From Lachnospiraceae bacterium UBA6403 (lineage in GTDB: Bacteria; Bacillota; Clostridia; Lachnospirales; Lachnospiraceae), in NCBI GenBank assembly GCA_002437435.1, contig DJPV01000035.1:1-47374 (forward strand): a stretch of 47,374 nt of DNA, written 5' to 3'. Positions 1 through 7,813 of the stretch are shown here, piece by piece. The translations under genes were made by a program, and so were the position numbers. The notes below the pieces were generated by a model. The model worked only from the letters and a program-made list of their open reading frames with translations, was not told where the DNA came from and ran no database searches. Numbering within the stretch: position 1 is the stretch's first letter; each line of letters opens with the position of its first letter.

Positions 1-122
1 GAATTCTCCCGCTGTTTTCTTCGGATACCAGCCCACAAGACAACAAATATAACCCCTATACAAATAACCGATACAGCTATGATTATAGCCGTTATAGCCG
101 TTTTGATTCTATTTGAATGCAT
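1..122 (-). CDS. Partial small membrane protein (N-terminal 40 codons)
   Basis: An open frame starts with ATG two bases after the stop codon of the HEPN gene and runs off the left edge of the window. The visible residues are a short polar start (MHSNRIKT), about 25 hydrophobic residues rich in Ile and Val with a Trp near the end, then a basic stretch (RRKQRE). That is one transmembrane helix. I do not recognise the family. The ribosome binding site is weak (AGG about 12 bases upstream), so translation may be coupled to the HEPN gene. It could be a third member of the HEPN/MNT unit or an unrelated membrane protein; the rest of the gene is needed to tell. Confidence 0.45.
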   Translation of the reverse strand, partial: MHSNRIKTAITAIIIAVSVICIGVIFVVLWAGIRRKQREN

Positions 123-124
123 TT

Positions 125-655
125 TTACTCAGCAACCTTTTTCTGACTCAATCTTTTCTTAAATATATGATAATACACATTCAATTCAAAGTTGTCTGCA
201 GGAGCGTGATTTTTAGGAATTATGCTTAACAATTTTTCTTCGATATCTTTCGTTATTTCCGGATCTCTAGCATCTGTTAAACCGTTTATGCTCAGAAATT
301 TGTCAATTTCAGATATTGCTTCCTGAATTTGCTGTAATTCAAGGTAGTAATCAAAATTATATCTGGTCTGACTCTCCCATTCTGTTATTTGAATTGCATT
401 TTTCTCCAGCCACTCTGTTATTATACATGCAGATCCGTTATCTTTCGACATACGAATCAGTTTATTTAGCTGATGAGTTTCAGGCACTGTTACACCTTTA
501 CATTCCAAAAAGGCTTTTAATGTAAATTCCACACACTGCTGAAGTTTATAAGCAGTATCATTAATAAATAGTTCATCCCAACTGAAACATTTTAATGCTT
601 CTTTTGCTGATATAAAATGATGTCGTGCCATTCTGAAATATCGAATATCACACAT
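125..655 (-). CDS. HEPN domain protein (toxin-like partner of the adjacent nucleotidyltransferase)
   Basis: This 176-residue helical protein looks like the HEPN family (PF05168 type). Residues about 35-70 hold the typical helix pair, with a YKLQQCVEFTLKAFL segment followed by a short loop and ETHQLNKL. It lies directly downstream of a minimal nucleotidyltransferase gene, TAG and ATG being one base apart, behind a strong AGGAGGGG site. HEPN/MNT pairs are known as toxin-antitoxin or stress modules in which HEPN acts on RNA and MNT neutralises it, in some cases by AMPylating a Tyr. The RX4-6H RNase motif is not obvious here: the expected region reads TRYNFDYY, with no His. The last 40 residues (to KKRLSQKKVAE) are basic. 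Assignment to HEPN is good; toxin activity is inferred from context. Confidence 0.75.
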   Translation of the reverse strand: MCDIRYFRMARHHFISAKEALKCFSWDELFINDTAYKLQQCVEFTLKAFLECKGVTVPETHQLNKLIRMSKDNGSACIITEWLEKNAIQITEWESQTRYNFDYYLELQQIQEAISEIDKFLSINGLTDARDPEITKDIEEKLLSIIPKNHAPADNFELNVYYHIFKKRLSQKKVAE

Positions 656-656
656 A

Positions 657-1037
657 CTATCCCCTCCTGTAAACTAATACACCGTGCTCCCACAAAATCT
701 TTTTTAAACGTTCACCAATATCAAACAAAATATCGACGTCACTATTTATTTCAAAAAAAACATTCGGTACTTTTTTATAACCATCATTTCGTATAACTAC
801 CATGTCTATATCACTTTTTGAGTTACAACGAAATTCAACCGAACTTCCAAATACAATTAACGCATCAAGTCCGTTATCCTCGGCACAGCTATTTACTAAT
901 TTCTGGATTTCTTTTTGCTTTAAAGGGTGAATCCGGTTACAATTCATAAAATTGACGCCATCTAGGATTTCAAAATCCCATAGATTAGGATTGTTCTCAT
1001 TAATTAAATCTGCCAGATTTATATGATCATTCTGCAT
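657..1037 (-). CDS. MNT-type minimal nucleotidyltransferase (antitoxin-like)
   Basis: This 126-residue protein has the nucleotidyltransferase signature GS-X10-D-X-D: the stretch begins GSSVEFRC and ends SDIDMVVI, and a third acidic residue lies in SDVDILFDIG. This is the motif of MntA-type antitoxins and of DNA polymerase beta superfamily domains in general. I chose the ATG at 1037 because GAGG lies 8 bases upstream; a GTG three codons earlier overlaps that site. The gene is first in a two- or three-gene unit with the HEPN gene. It probably transfers AMP or another nucleotide to its HEPN partner. The local sequence is AT-richer than the core genes to the right, which fits an accessory module. 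Confidence 0.8.
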   Translation of the reverse strand: MQNDHINLADLINENNPNLWDFEILDGVNFMNCNRIHPLKQKEIQKLVNSCAEDNGLDALIVFGSSVEFRCNSKSDIDMVVIRNDGYKKVPNVFFEINSDVDILFDIGERLKKILWEHGVLVYRRG

Positions 1038-1085
1038 TTTATTCACCTCAAATTCACATCAGATATAATATTTAAACTATTCTTG

Positions 1086-1161
1086 TTATTTATAACCGAG
1101 ATCCAGATATTTATAAAAGGTCTAGACATTTATATAAGATTCAGACATTTATATAAATACT
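1086..1161. repeat. Three 19-bp tandem direct repeats plus a degenerate fourth
   Basis: Units begin at 1105, 1124 and 1143, with an exact 19-bp period: AGATATTTATAAAAGGTCT, AGACATTTATATAAGATTC and AGACATTTATATAAATACT. A weaker copy of the TATTTATAA core lies at about 1087. They sit 50 to 125 bases upstream of the MNT start. The spacing of nearly two helical turns would place repeated sites on one face of the DNA, as in operator arrays. An AT-rich low-complexity origin is the alternative. Confidence 0.55.
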
Positions 1162-1223
1162 AATAATGGCTTTCAAAAATGAATTTTAGCTTCCGATAAA
1201 ACTATTTAATCTTTAATATTCTT

Positions 1224-1295
1224 TCAATACATCCAAATAGAACGGAATGCATCCAAATAATTCAAATAGCTGCTTTCTATTTTATCAATATTCAT
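1224..1295 (-). CDS. Possible small ORF, 23 codons
   Basis: The frame reads MNIDKIESSYLNYLDAFRSI then WMY and a TGA stop. Its ATG follows an AAAGGTG site at 5-base spacing, and that site overlaps the stop codon of the secreted repeat protein upstream, so translation could be coupled. It contains a direct repeat (TATTTGGATG twice). I do not recognise the peptide. It may be a chance ORF, or the remnant of a decayed gene, since the same frame continues for a few codons beyond the stop. Confidence 0.2.
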   Translation of the reverse strand: MNIDKIESSYLNYLDAFRSIWMY

Positions 1296-1305
1296 AAATA
1301 CACCT

Positions 1306-2067
1306 TTAATAATATACATTAGAACCAAGATAATTTCCATTAGAATCATAAATATATCCATATATATCTATATGAAATCTTAAACTACCGTCTCCATTAT
1401 ATGATGATCCATATGGTCTTCCACTTTTAAATAAATTATTTACAGGGCCTGGATCATTGTATTTTTTCGCAGGAGTAACTTTCGTTACATCTTTTTTACC
1501 ATTGGTAAACTTATAGCGTTTACCATCGCTTAATGTTACATATCCGGTACACAGGGCATATTGCTTTTTAGATTTATTCCACTTCTTAACAGTCTTTTTA
1601 TTTGAATCATATAAATAAGAAGCAGATTTTGAATTTTTATAAAAGAAATACTGCTGTCCTGATTTCTTATCTTTTTTCCATTTATTACTTTTTACAGAAT
1701 ATGCTGTTTTCTTACCTTTTTTAAAGTAATAATATTTACCATCACTTAACTTACAGACGCCATTATATTTTTTAAAACTACCGTTTTTCCACTGATAAAG
1801 AGTCTTATTCTCCCATTTATAAGATGCCGTCGTTTTATTCTTATTAAAATAATACTGCACACCTGACTTTTTATACCAGCCGGCTTTATGTTTTATTTCC
1901 TTTGCGGTAACCTTTTGAGTTGTTTCATTAATTTTTATTTCCGAAATATCGCTGCCTTTTTTAACTGTAATTGCAGCAGCTTCAGCAGTATTCGTGTTCA
2001 CACAACAACATGTGATCATCACGCATATAACAATTAATAAACTAACAATTCTTTTAAATCCTCTCAT
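1306..2067 (-). CDS. Secreted Lys/Tyr-rich protein with an internal duplication
   Basis: The start is taken at the ATG at 2067, which has AGAGGG 5 bases upstream and begins a clear signal peptide (MRGFKRIVSLLIVICVM, then a Cys-rich stretch and a likely cleavage after AEA). The 253-residue precursor has two related units of about 65 residues. Each contains KSG-Q-Y-F (KSGVQYYF, KSGQQYFF), a K-ASY or SASYLY segment, W-K, LSDGKYYYF or LSDGKRYKF, and GKK. The pattern resembles aromatic cell-wall-binding repeats, but I cannot name the family. The C-terminus is Gly/Tyr-rich (SYNGDG, ending SNVYY). It lies 16 bases downstream of the HD-GYP gene, so the two are probably cotranscribed. Lysine content is very high, giving a strongly basic exported protein. 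Confidence 0.7.
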   Translation of the reverse strand: MRGFKRIVSLLIVICVMITCCCVNTNTAEAAAITVKKGSDISEIKINETTQKVTAKEIKHKAGWYKKSGVQYYFNKNKTTASYKWENKTLYQWKNGSFKKYNGVCKLSDGKYYYFKKGKKTAYSVKSNKWKKDKKSGQQYFFYKNSKSASYLYDSNKKTVKKWNKSKKQYALCTGYVTLSDGKRYKFTNGKKDVTKVTPAKKYNDPGPVNNLFKSGRPYGSSYNGDGSLRFHIDIYGYIYDSNGNYLGSNVYY

Positions 2068-2083
2068 AAAATCCCTCTCTCTT

Positions 2084-3271
2084 TTAATATACCTGTTTAT
2101 CCGGCTGTCTTTCTGCGATCTCCTTGAATGCATCAAAGTTCTGCTTGAACAGCTCTACGACCTGTGGATCAAAATGTTTTCCGGACAGGCTTACAATCTC
2201 ATTATACGTCTCTTCTACGGACCATCCACGCTTGTAGTACCGTTCAGAGGTAAGCGCATCGAAAACGTCACATACAGCCATTAAACGGCTGATATAGGCA
2301 ATCTCCTCACCCTTCATGCCCAGATAACCTGTTCCGTCCCAGCGTTCATGATGTTCCTTTGCGATTGTTCTTGCGATCTGCATGATCTCGCCCGGACAAT
2401 GCTCCAGAAGTGCGTCACCATAGAGGACATGACTTTTCATGATCGCATATTCTTCATCTGTCAGTTTGCCAGGCTTATCTAAGATTTCCTCGCTGATCAT
2501 AAGCTTTCCGATGTCATGCATCATGGCGGCTGTTGACAGCTTATCAACGTAATCATCATCGAAACCGGATGCCTTTCCAAGCACCCGCATGTACTCTGCT
2601 ACACGTTTGATATGCTCTCCGGTATATTTCGATTTGCTCTCTGATAATTCAGCAAATGCGAATATCAGTTCTTTCTGGTTGCTCTTTACTTCTTCAGCAT
2701 TATCAATTACGGTATTCAGCATTGTAGAATTTCTGGATACGATGAAATATGCGACAAGTGACAGGATCAGGATCGTAATCACACATGGGAATACCGATAA
2801 GACCATACTGTCTGTATAATCCAGATAAATCGGTGCAACCATGAAATCACAGTATGTAAGATTGATAAAATCGGCAAGAATGACACCAACAGTAGACATC
2901 AGTGCGGTAAATACGACCAGCGTCTTATTATAATATAACGATGTCAACAGGATTGGGAAGATCCAGACAACCAATGCCATATGGGAAAATACCGAACTTA
3001 ATATCATACAGTTAAAAACCGCGATACATATAACTATATACTTGATCGCTTCATTCCTGTCATGCTTGAAAAAGTCAATAACAAGTGTCGGAATAAGCGA
3101 AAAAATACAGCAGAGAACCATACATATCGTAACCACTACGAGGTTACATTCTCTGCTGAAAAATGCAAATGCCCATAACGCAACGACCAGTGCAACAAAA
3201 AAGCGCATACACTTGGCTGCTATATGATTGATCTTTATGTAATTGTCTTTTAATAATCTGTTATCGTTCAT
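2084..3271 (-). CDS. Membrane-anchored HD-GYP domain protein (probable c-di-GMP phosphodiesterase)
   Basis: The 395-residue protein has about six hydrophobic segments in residues 15-190, a short coiled linker (residues 190-215), and an HD-GYP domain to the C-terminus. Visible motifs are HDIGK at about residue 252, HVLYGD, HHERWDGTGY and a CDVFDALTSERYYK segment. HD-GYP enzymes hydrolyse cyclic di-GMP at a di- or tri-iron centre. In this copy the usual GYP is GYL, so the defining Pro is missing, while the metal ligands appear intact. The membrane part is not a known sensor that I recognise. It precedes the secreted repeat protein and follows rsfS at 19 bases. Phosphodiesterase activity is inferred from the family; activity on another cyclic dinucleotide is possible. 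Confidence 0.85.
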   Translation of the reverse strand: MNDNRLLKDNYIKINHIAAKCMRFFVALVVALWAFAFFSRECNLVVVTICMVLCCIFSLIPTLVIDFFKHDRNEAIKYIVICIAVFNCMILSSVFSHMALVVWIFPILLTSLYYNKTLVVFTALMSTVGVILADFINLTYCDFMVAPIYLDYTDSMVLSVFPCVITILILSLVAYFIVSRNSTMLNTVIDNAEEVKSNQKELIFAFAELSESKSKYTGEHIKRVAEYMRVLGKASGFDDDYVDKLSTAAMMHDIGKLMISEEILDKPGKLTDEEYAIMKSHVLYGDALLEHCPGEIMQIARTIAKEHHERWDGTGYLGMKGEEIAYISRLMAVCDVFDALTSERYYKRGWSVEETYNEIVSLSGKHFDPQVVELFKQNFDAFKEIAERQPDKQVY

Positions 3272-3290
3272 ACCTACCCCAAAAATATAT

Positions 3291-3644
3291 CTATGAAAGT
3301 AATTCCTTTGTTACATCGGCGGCATCATTCCAGATACGTTCGATATCATAAAATCTGCGTGCCTCATCCGAAAAGATATGAACAATTATATCATAATAAT
3401 CTAATAAAATCCATCCTCCCTGTGAATATCCTTCCACACTTTTTAAAGGATATCCTGCTTTGTGCATTTCTTCTTCCACACTGTCGCACATTGCCTGTAC
3501 CTGATTCTTGTTTGTTCCGTCTGCAATAACAAAATAATCAGCTACAGCAGAGATCTTTTTAATATCAAGGATCTTAATATCAAAGGCTTTTTTATCATCC
3601 AGGGCTTTATAAACAATTGCTGCCATTTCCTGTGCTGTATTCAT
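3291..3644 (-). CDS. rsfS: Ribosomal silencing factor RsfS
   Basis: The 117-residue protein matches the RsfS/Iojap family in length and motifs: the N-terminal helix with AALDDKKAFDI-type sequence, KISAVADYFVIADGTNKNQVQAM, and GYSQGGWILLDYYDIIVHIF near the C-terminus. RsfS binds ribosomal protein L14 on the 50S subunit and blocks subunit joining when nutrients are scarce. It has a GGAGGAG ribosome binding site. It follows yqeK, a linkage common in Firmicutes. The gene is complete and unremarkable. Confidence 0.95.
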   Translation of the reverse strand: MNTAQEMAAIVYKALDDKKAFDIKILDIKKISAVADYFVIADGTNKNQVQAMCDSVEEEMHKAGYPLKSVEGYSQGGWILLDYYDIIVHIFSDEARRFYDIERIWNDAADVTKELLS

Positions 3645-3714
3645 ATATGACGCTCCTCCTGCTCTGTATATTGATTTTAATATTGTATCCCATTTGTTTA
3701 TTTATTGTCGCCTG

Positions 3715-4314
3715 TTAAATATCGACTTCTTTCAGCTTATCCGCTACCGCCTGATGAGCAACATAATAATTATAGGTATCGATCGACATTGGATCGGTAT
3801 CATCCGTTGTAGTTTCCAGATATGATAATGTATTTTTCAGAATATGAACGATGCATCTGTCAATATCGGTAAATGCTTCTTTCCGTATCGCTTCAATCTC
3901 CTTTAATGGTTTCCTGTTTGGTTCGATATAATCTGCAACAAACAGGATCTTTTCGAGCATGTTCATCGCCGGTTTTCCTGTAGTATGACATGCGATCGCA
4001 GACAGAATATCCGGATCCTTTACGTCATATTTTTCCCTTGCATAAAATGCCCCAAGCTTGGCATGTAACAGTTCAGGATTATTATATTCACATTCACTGA
4101 TCGAAAGATTATTCTTCGTACAACGTTCGATCTTTTCTTCCGGTGAAAGACACTTTGCACAATCATGTAACAGCCCGGCCGTCAATGCTTTTTCTACATT
4201 TACACCATGTACCATAGCCAGACAGCCTGATACATATTCTACACCTAATGAATGTTCAAATCTTCGATCTGTCAGTTTTTTCTGAAGTTTATCTCTCATT
4301 TCCTGTCTGTTCAT
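3715..4314 (-). CDS. yqeK: HD domain hydrolase YqeK (Ap4A hydrolase family)
   Basis: The 199-residue protein has the YqeK arrangement: RFEHSLGVEYVSGCLA supplies the first His, LLHDCAKCLS is the HD pair, and LLHAKLGAFYA, CHTTGKPAM and KILFVADYIEPNR follow in family order. YqeK proteins hydrolyse diadenosine tetraphosphate symmetrically to two ADP, using an iron-bound HD centre. It follows nadD and precedes rsfS, the classic Firmicute order. The start has an AGGAG site. Nothing is missing from the motif set. Confidence 0.93.
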   Translation of the reverse strand: MNRQEMRDKLQKKLTDRRFEHSLGVEYVSGCLAMVHGVNVEKALTAGLLHDCAKCLSPEEKIERCTKNNLSISECEYNNPELLHAKLGAFYAREKYDVKDPDILSAIACHTTGKPAMNMLEKILFVADYIEPNRKPLKEIEAIRKEAFTDIDRCIVHILKNTLSYLETTTDDTDPMSIDTYNYYVAHQAVADKLKEVDI

Positions 4315-4380
4315 TCTTCTGCCTCTTCTCCTGTAAATTATTTCCGAACCTTGTTATATTGTTTTACCAATCAATCTGCA

Positions 4381-5031
4381 TTAATTATCTGTTCCCTGAT
4401 CCGGGATTCCTTCTGTCTGATACAATCCAAATTTCTTAATATACCGGAATACAGTCATTGGTACGACTTCTGATATATCATGTCCATGCTTCACTGCTTC
4501 CCGGATATCTGATGATGACACAGCTACCGGATGGATCTGCATCTGTCTGATATCTGCATCTGCATACTTTTCCTTTAAATAACGGATCTTATCATCGACA
4601 TCTTCTGCCTGGATCTGATCTCTCGTTGTAACGATCAGTTTAGAAAGAGACAGAATCCTGCCCGGTTCCCTCCAGGTGTCAAATGCAAGGATTGAATCCC
4701 CACCCATAATGAAATACCATTCCATATCCGGATACTGTTCATGCAGTTGTGCCAGTGTATCAACAGTATAGGTAACTCCGCCACGCTGTAATTCCAGATC
4801 CGAACAACGAAGTCCGTCATGATCCTTTACTGCAAGCTCTACCATATGGAGTCTGTCTTCATTTGTAACCGATCTGTCCCACGTCTTATATGCCGGGATA
4901 TGATTCGGCATCAGCCAGATCTGATCCAGTGAAAACTGCTCCAGAGCCTGCTTCGCAAGTTCCAGATGGCCATTATGAACCGGATTAAAGCTGCCGCCTA
5001 AAATACCAATCTTCATGTTCTGTTCTTTCAT
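4381..5031 (-). CDS. nadD: Nicotinate-nucleotide adenylyltransferase
   Basis: NadD makes deamido-NAD from nicotinate mononucleotide and ATP in NAD synthesis. The sequence shows GGSFNPVHNGHLELA (nucleotide-binding G-SFNP-H-GH), WLMPNHIPAYKTW, the mid region YFIMGGDSILAFDTWREP, and ISSTxIR-like VSSSDIREAV at the C-terminus. I chose the ATG at 5031, one base after the yhbY stop, for likely translational coupling. The ATG at 5016 is the other good candidate because it gives the usual MKIGILGG start; neither has a strong ribosome binding site. A longer upstream frame exists but would overlap yhbY. At 216 residues the length is normal. Confidence 0.95.
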   Translation of the reverse strand: MKEQNMKIGILGGSFNPVHNGHLELAKQALEQFSLDQIWLMPNHIPAYKTWDRSVTNEDRLHMVELAVKDHDGLRCSDLELQRGGVTYTVDTLAQLHEQYPDMEWYFIMGGDSILAFDTWREPGRILSLSKLIVTTRDQIQAEDVDDKIRYLKEKYADADIRQMQIHPVAVSSSDIREAVKHGHDISEVVPMTVFRYIKKFGLYQTEGIPDQGTDN

Positions 5032-5032
5032 A

Positions 5033-5323
5033 TTATTTTGGAAGCTCGATCTTCTTATGCTCTTTGGATGGTCGATAGAATACGATCTTACGGCCGATGA
5101 CCTGAACAACTTCTGATTTGGTGCGTTCCGCAATCATGGCAGCCATTTCTCTCGGATCATCCAGACAATTCTTTAATACCGAGATCTTAACCAGCTCTCT
5201 TGCCTCTAACGCTTCATTTACAGACTGTGTAAATTCCGGTGTCAGGGAACTCTTACCGATGTTTAAGATCGGATCGATATTCATTGCCAGTCCTTTTAAA
5301 TATGCTCTCTGCTTACTTGTCAT
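5033..5323 (-). CDS. yhbY: YhbY family RNA-binding protein (CRM domain)
   Basis: A 96-residue single CRM domain protein. It has the family start (TSKQRAYLKGLA), the LNIGKSSLTPEF segment in place of the GKNGLT loop, LELVKISVLKN-like ARELVKISVLKN, and VVQVIGRKIVFYRPS at the end. YhbY proteins bind the pre-50S ribosomal particle and are implicated in large subunit assembly. It sits between obgE and nadD, both also in ribosome-linked clusters of Firmicutes. Its stop codon lies one base from the chosen nadD start. Confidence 0.93.
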   Translation of the reverse strand: MTSKQRAYLKGLAMNIDPILNIGKSSLTPEFTQSVNEALEARELVKISVLKNCLDDPREMAAMIAERTKSEVVQVIGRKIVFYRPSKEHKKIELPK

Positions 5324-5348
5324 AGTATACTCCTAACTTATATCCTGT

Positions 5349-5373
5349 AACCGGCAGAAATCGTCTGCCGGTT
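5349..5373 (-). other. Intercistronic 10-bp hairpin between obgE and yhbY
   Basis: Perfect inverted repeat AACCGGCAGA with loop of five bases and TCTGCCGGTT. On the minus transcript no U-tract follows, so it is not a standard terminator for obgE; it may be an mRNA stabilising or processing hairpin. Confidence 0.6.
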
Positions 5374-5390
5374 TGTTATCACATCTATCT

Positions 5391-6692
<1,302 letters not shown>

Positions 6693-6715
6693 TTATACAT
6701 ACATCCGTATGTAAA

Positions 6716-6749
6716 GAAAAAGCCGGAATAAACTATATTTACTCCGGCT
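6716..6749 (-). terminator. Intrinsic terminator between rpmA and obgE
   Basis: On the minus strand a 12-bp stem (AGCCGGAGTAAA pairing with TTTATTCCGGCT, one G-U pair) with a 5-base loop is followed by TTTTTC. It lies 25 bases after rpmA. It is probably partial, tuning obgE against the ribosomal protein genes. Confidence 0.8.
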
Positions 6750-6774
6750 AATAACATGCATAAACTAAGTAATA

Positions 6775-7062
6775 TTACTCATTTACTACAGGGTAAATAG
6801 AAACCTGCTTCTTATCTCTACCCTTTCTCTCAAATCTAACGATACCATCAGCAGTAGCGAATAATGTATCATCTCCGCCGATACCAACGTTAAGACCTGG
6901 ATGAATCTTTGTTCCACGCTGTCTGTAAAGGATGTTTCCAGCCTTAACGAACTGACCGTCAGCGCGCTTAGCTCCTAATCTCTTAGACTCGGAATCTCTG
7001 CCGTTCTTAGTAGAACCAACACCTTTTTTATGAGCAAAAAACTGAAGTTCCATCTTCATCAT
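6775..7062 (-). CDS. rpmA: 50S ribosomal protein L27
   Basis: A 95-residue L27 with the Firmicute N-terminal extension [21 protein letters not shown]. In mature L27 the protein begins at AHKKG, close to the peptidyl transferase centre. The extension ending in LQFF is the recognition site of the Prp protease, which is encoded immediately upstream. The body carries [29 protein letters not shown] and [21 protein letters not shown] lies 10 bases before the start chosen. Confidence 0.97.
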   Translation of the reverse strand: MMKMELQFFAHKKGVGSTKNGRDSESKRLGAKRADGQFVKAGNILYRQRGTKIHPGLNVGIGGDDTLFATADGIVRFERKGRDKKQVSIYPVVNE

Positions 7063-7067
7063 TTCAA

Positions 7068-7394
7068 TTACACCTCCTTAAAGGTTATACAAACAAAATC
7101 ACTATAGGATTCACAGATATCCGTAATACCTGTCTCAAATACTCCCATGATCAGTAACGCATCATGTCCCGGCTGTTCATCAAACAGAAACTTCATATCT
7201 CCGTTTTTCTGATCGCTGTCTACATGAAATGCTTCCTCACAAAAGCGTTCAACAGAATTCACAACTGTGATCGCAAGTGCCGATACAGCACTGCATACGA
7301 TATCAGATCCTGAATCTGCATATCCTGCATGACCGGACAAATAAAATCCCATTGTGTCTGAATTAGCGTTTTTATAAATGGTTACCTTTATCAT
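7068..7394 (-). CDS. prp: Ribosomal-processing cysteine protease Prp
   Basis: The 108-residue protein is Prp (YsxB), which removes the N-terminal extension of L27. The catalytic pair is visible as His in [10 protein letters not shown] and Cys in [10 protein letters not shown], about 12 residues apart. It lies between rplU and rpmA as in Staphylococcus and Bacillus. The ATG is 6 bases beyond the rplU stop and no clear ribosome binding site precedes it, so it is probably translated by coupling to rplU. Matching substrate and protease in one operon makes the assignment secure. Confidence 0.95.
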   Translation of the reverse strand: MIKVTIYKNANSDTMGFYLSGHAGYADSGSDIVCSAVSALAITVVNSVERFCEEAFHVDSDQKNGDMKFLFDEQPGHDALLIMGVFETGITDICESYSDFVCITFKEV

Positions 7395-7400
7395 AACAGA

Positions 7401-7709
7401 TTATGCGTTGATTGACTTGATCTCAACCTGTGTATAAGCCTGTCTGTGACCATTCTTCTTATGATAGCCAGTCTTTCTCTTGTACTTGTAAACAACTACC
7501 TTCTTAGCCTTGCCATCACCAATTACAGATGCTGTAACGGTTGCATTTGCAACTGCATCACCACATTTAACGTCTGAATCAGTACTTACTAAAATAACGT
7601 CGTCAAATGTTACTTCGCTGCCAGCTTCTGCTCCAAGCTTCTCAACTCTGATTACGTCTCCTTCAGCTACCTTGTACTGCTTACCGCCTGTTGCTATAAT
7701 TGCGTACAT
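7401..7709 (-). CDS. rplU: 50S ribosomal protein L21
   Basis: A 102-residue L21 beginning MYAIIATGGKQYKVAEGD and ending in YKRKTGYHKKNGHRQAYTQVEIKSI, the conserved C-terminal rRNA-binding motif. The start at 7709 is fixed by AAGGAGG 7 to 8 bases upstream and by alignment to the family. An upstream in-frame extension of 27 codons is noncoding leader sequence. It is first of rplU-prp-rpmA and directly follows the RNase G gene, behind a structured leader. Confidence 0.97.
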   Translation of the reverse strand: MYAIIATGGKQYKVAEGDVIRVEKLGAEAGSEVTFDDVILVSTDSDVKCGDAVANATVTASVIGDGKAKKVVVYKYKRKTGYHKKNGHRQAYTQVEIKSINA

Positions 7710-7721
7710 AGGGTTTACCTC

Positions 7722-7803
7722 CTTAATCAAACTCGCCAGTTGTGGTGTCGCATAAAAATACGCGAACTTATACCTCACTGTGCGGCACACTAGTACACTC
7801 TAC
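7722..7803 (-). promoter_or_regulatory. Ribosomal protein L21 leader (probable)
   Basis: The 95 bases ahead of rplU can form consecutive hairpins: TGTGCCGCACA, CGCGTATTTTTATGCG (one G-U pair) and CAACTGGCGAGTTTG, ending at the ribosome binding site. Position and structure fit the Firmicute L21 leader, an autoregulatory mRNA element thought to bind L21. I identify it from position and folding, not from a covariance search. Confidence 0.6.
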
Positions 7804-7813
7804 CATTTTGGTT

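Noticed and set aside
1086..1161. CRISPR array
   Set aside because: The 19-bp units abut with no spacers, there are only three good copies, and no cas genes are present.
3272..3290. c-di-GMP riboswitch upstream of the HD-GYP gene
   Set aside because: The gap is 19 bases, too short for any riboswitch.
5349..5373. Rho-independent terminator of obgE
   Set aside because: No U-tract follows the stem on the transcribed strand.
7710..7790. In-frame N-terminal extension of L21 beginning MCRTVRYKF
   Set aside because: It covers the structured L21 leader and the AAGGAGG site. L21 families start at MYAIIATGGKQYKV.
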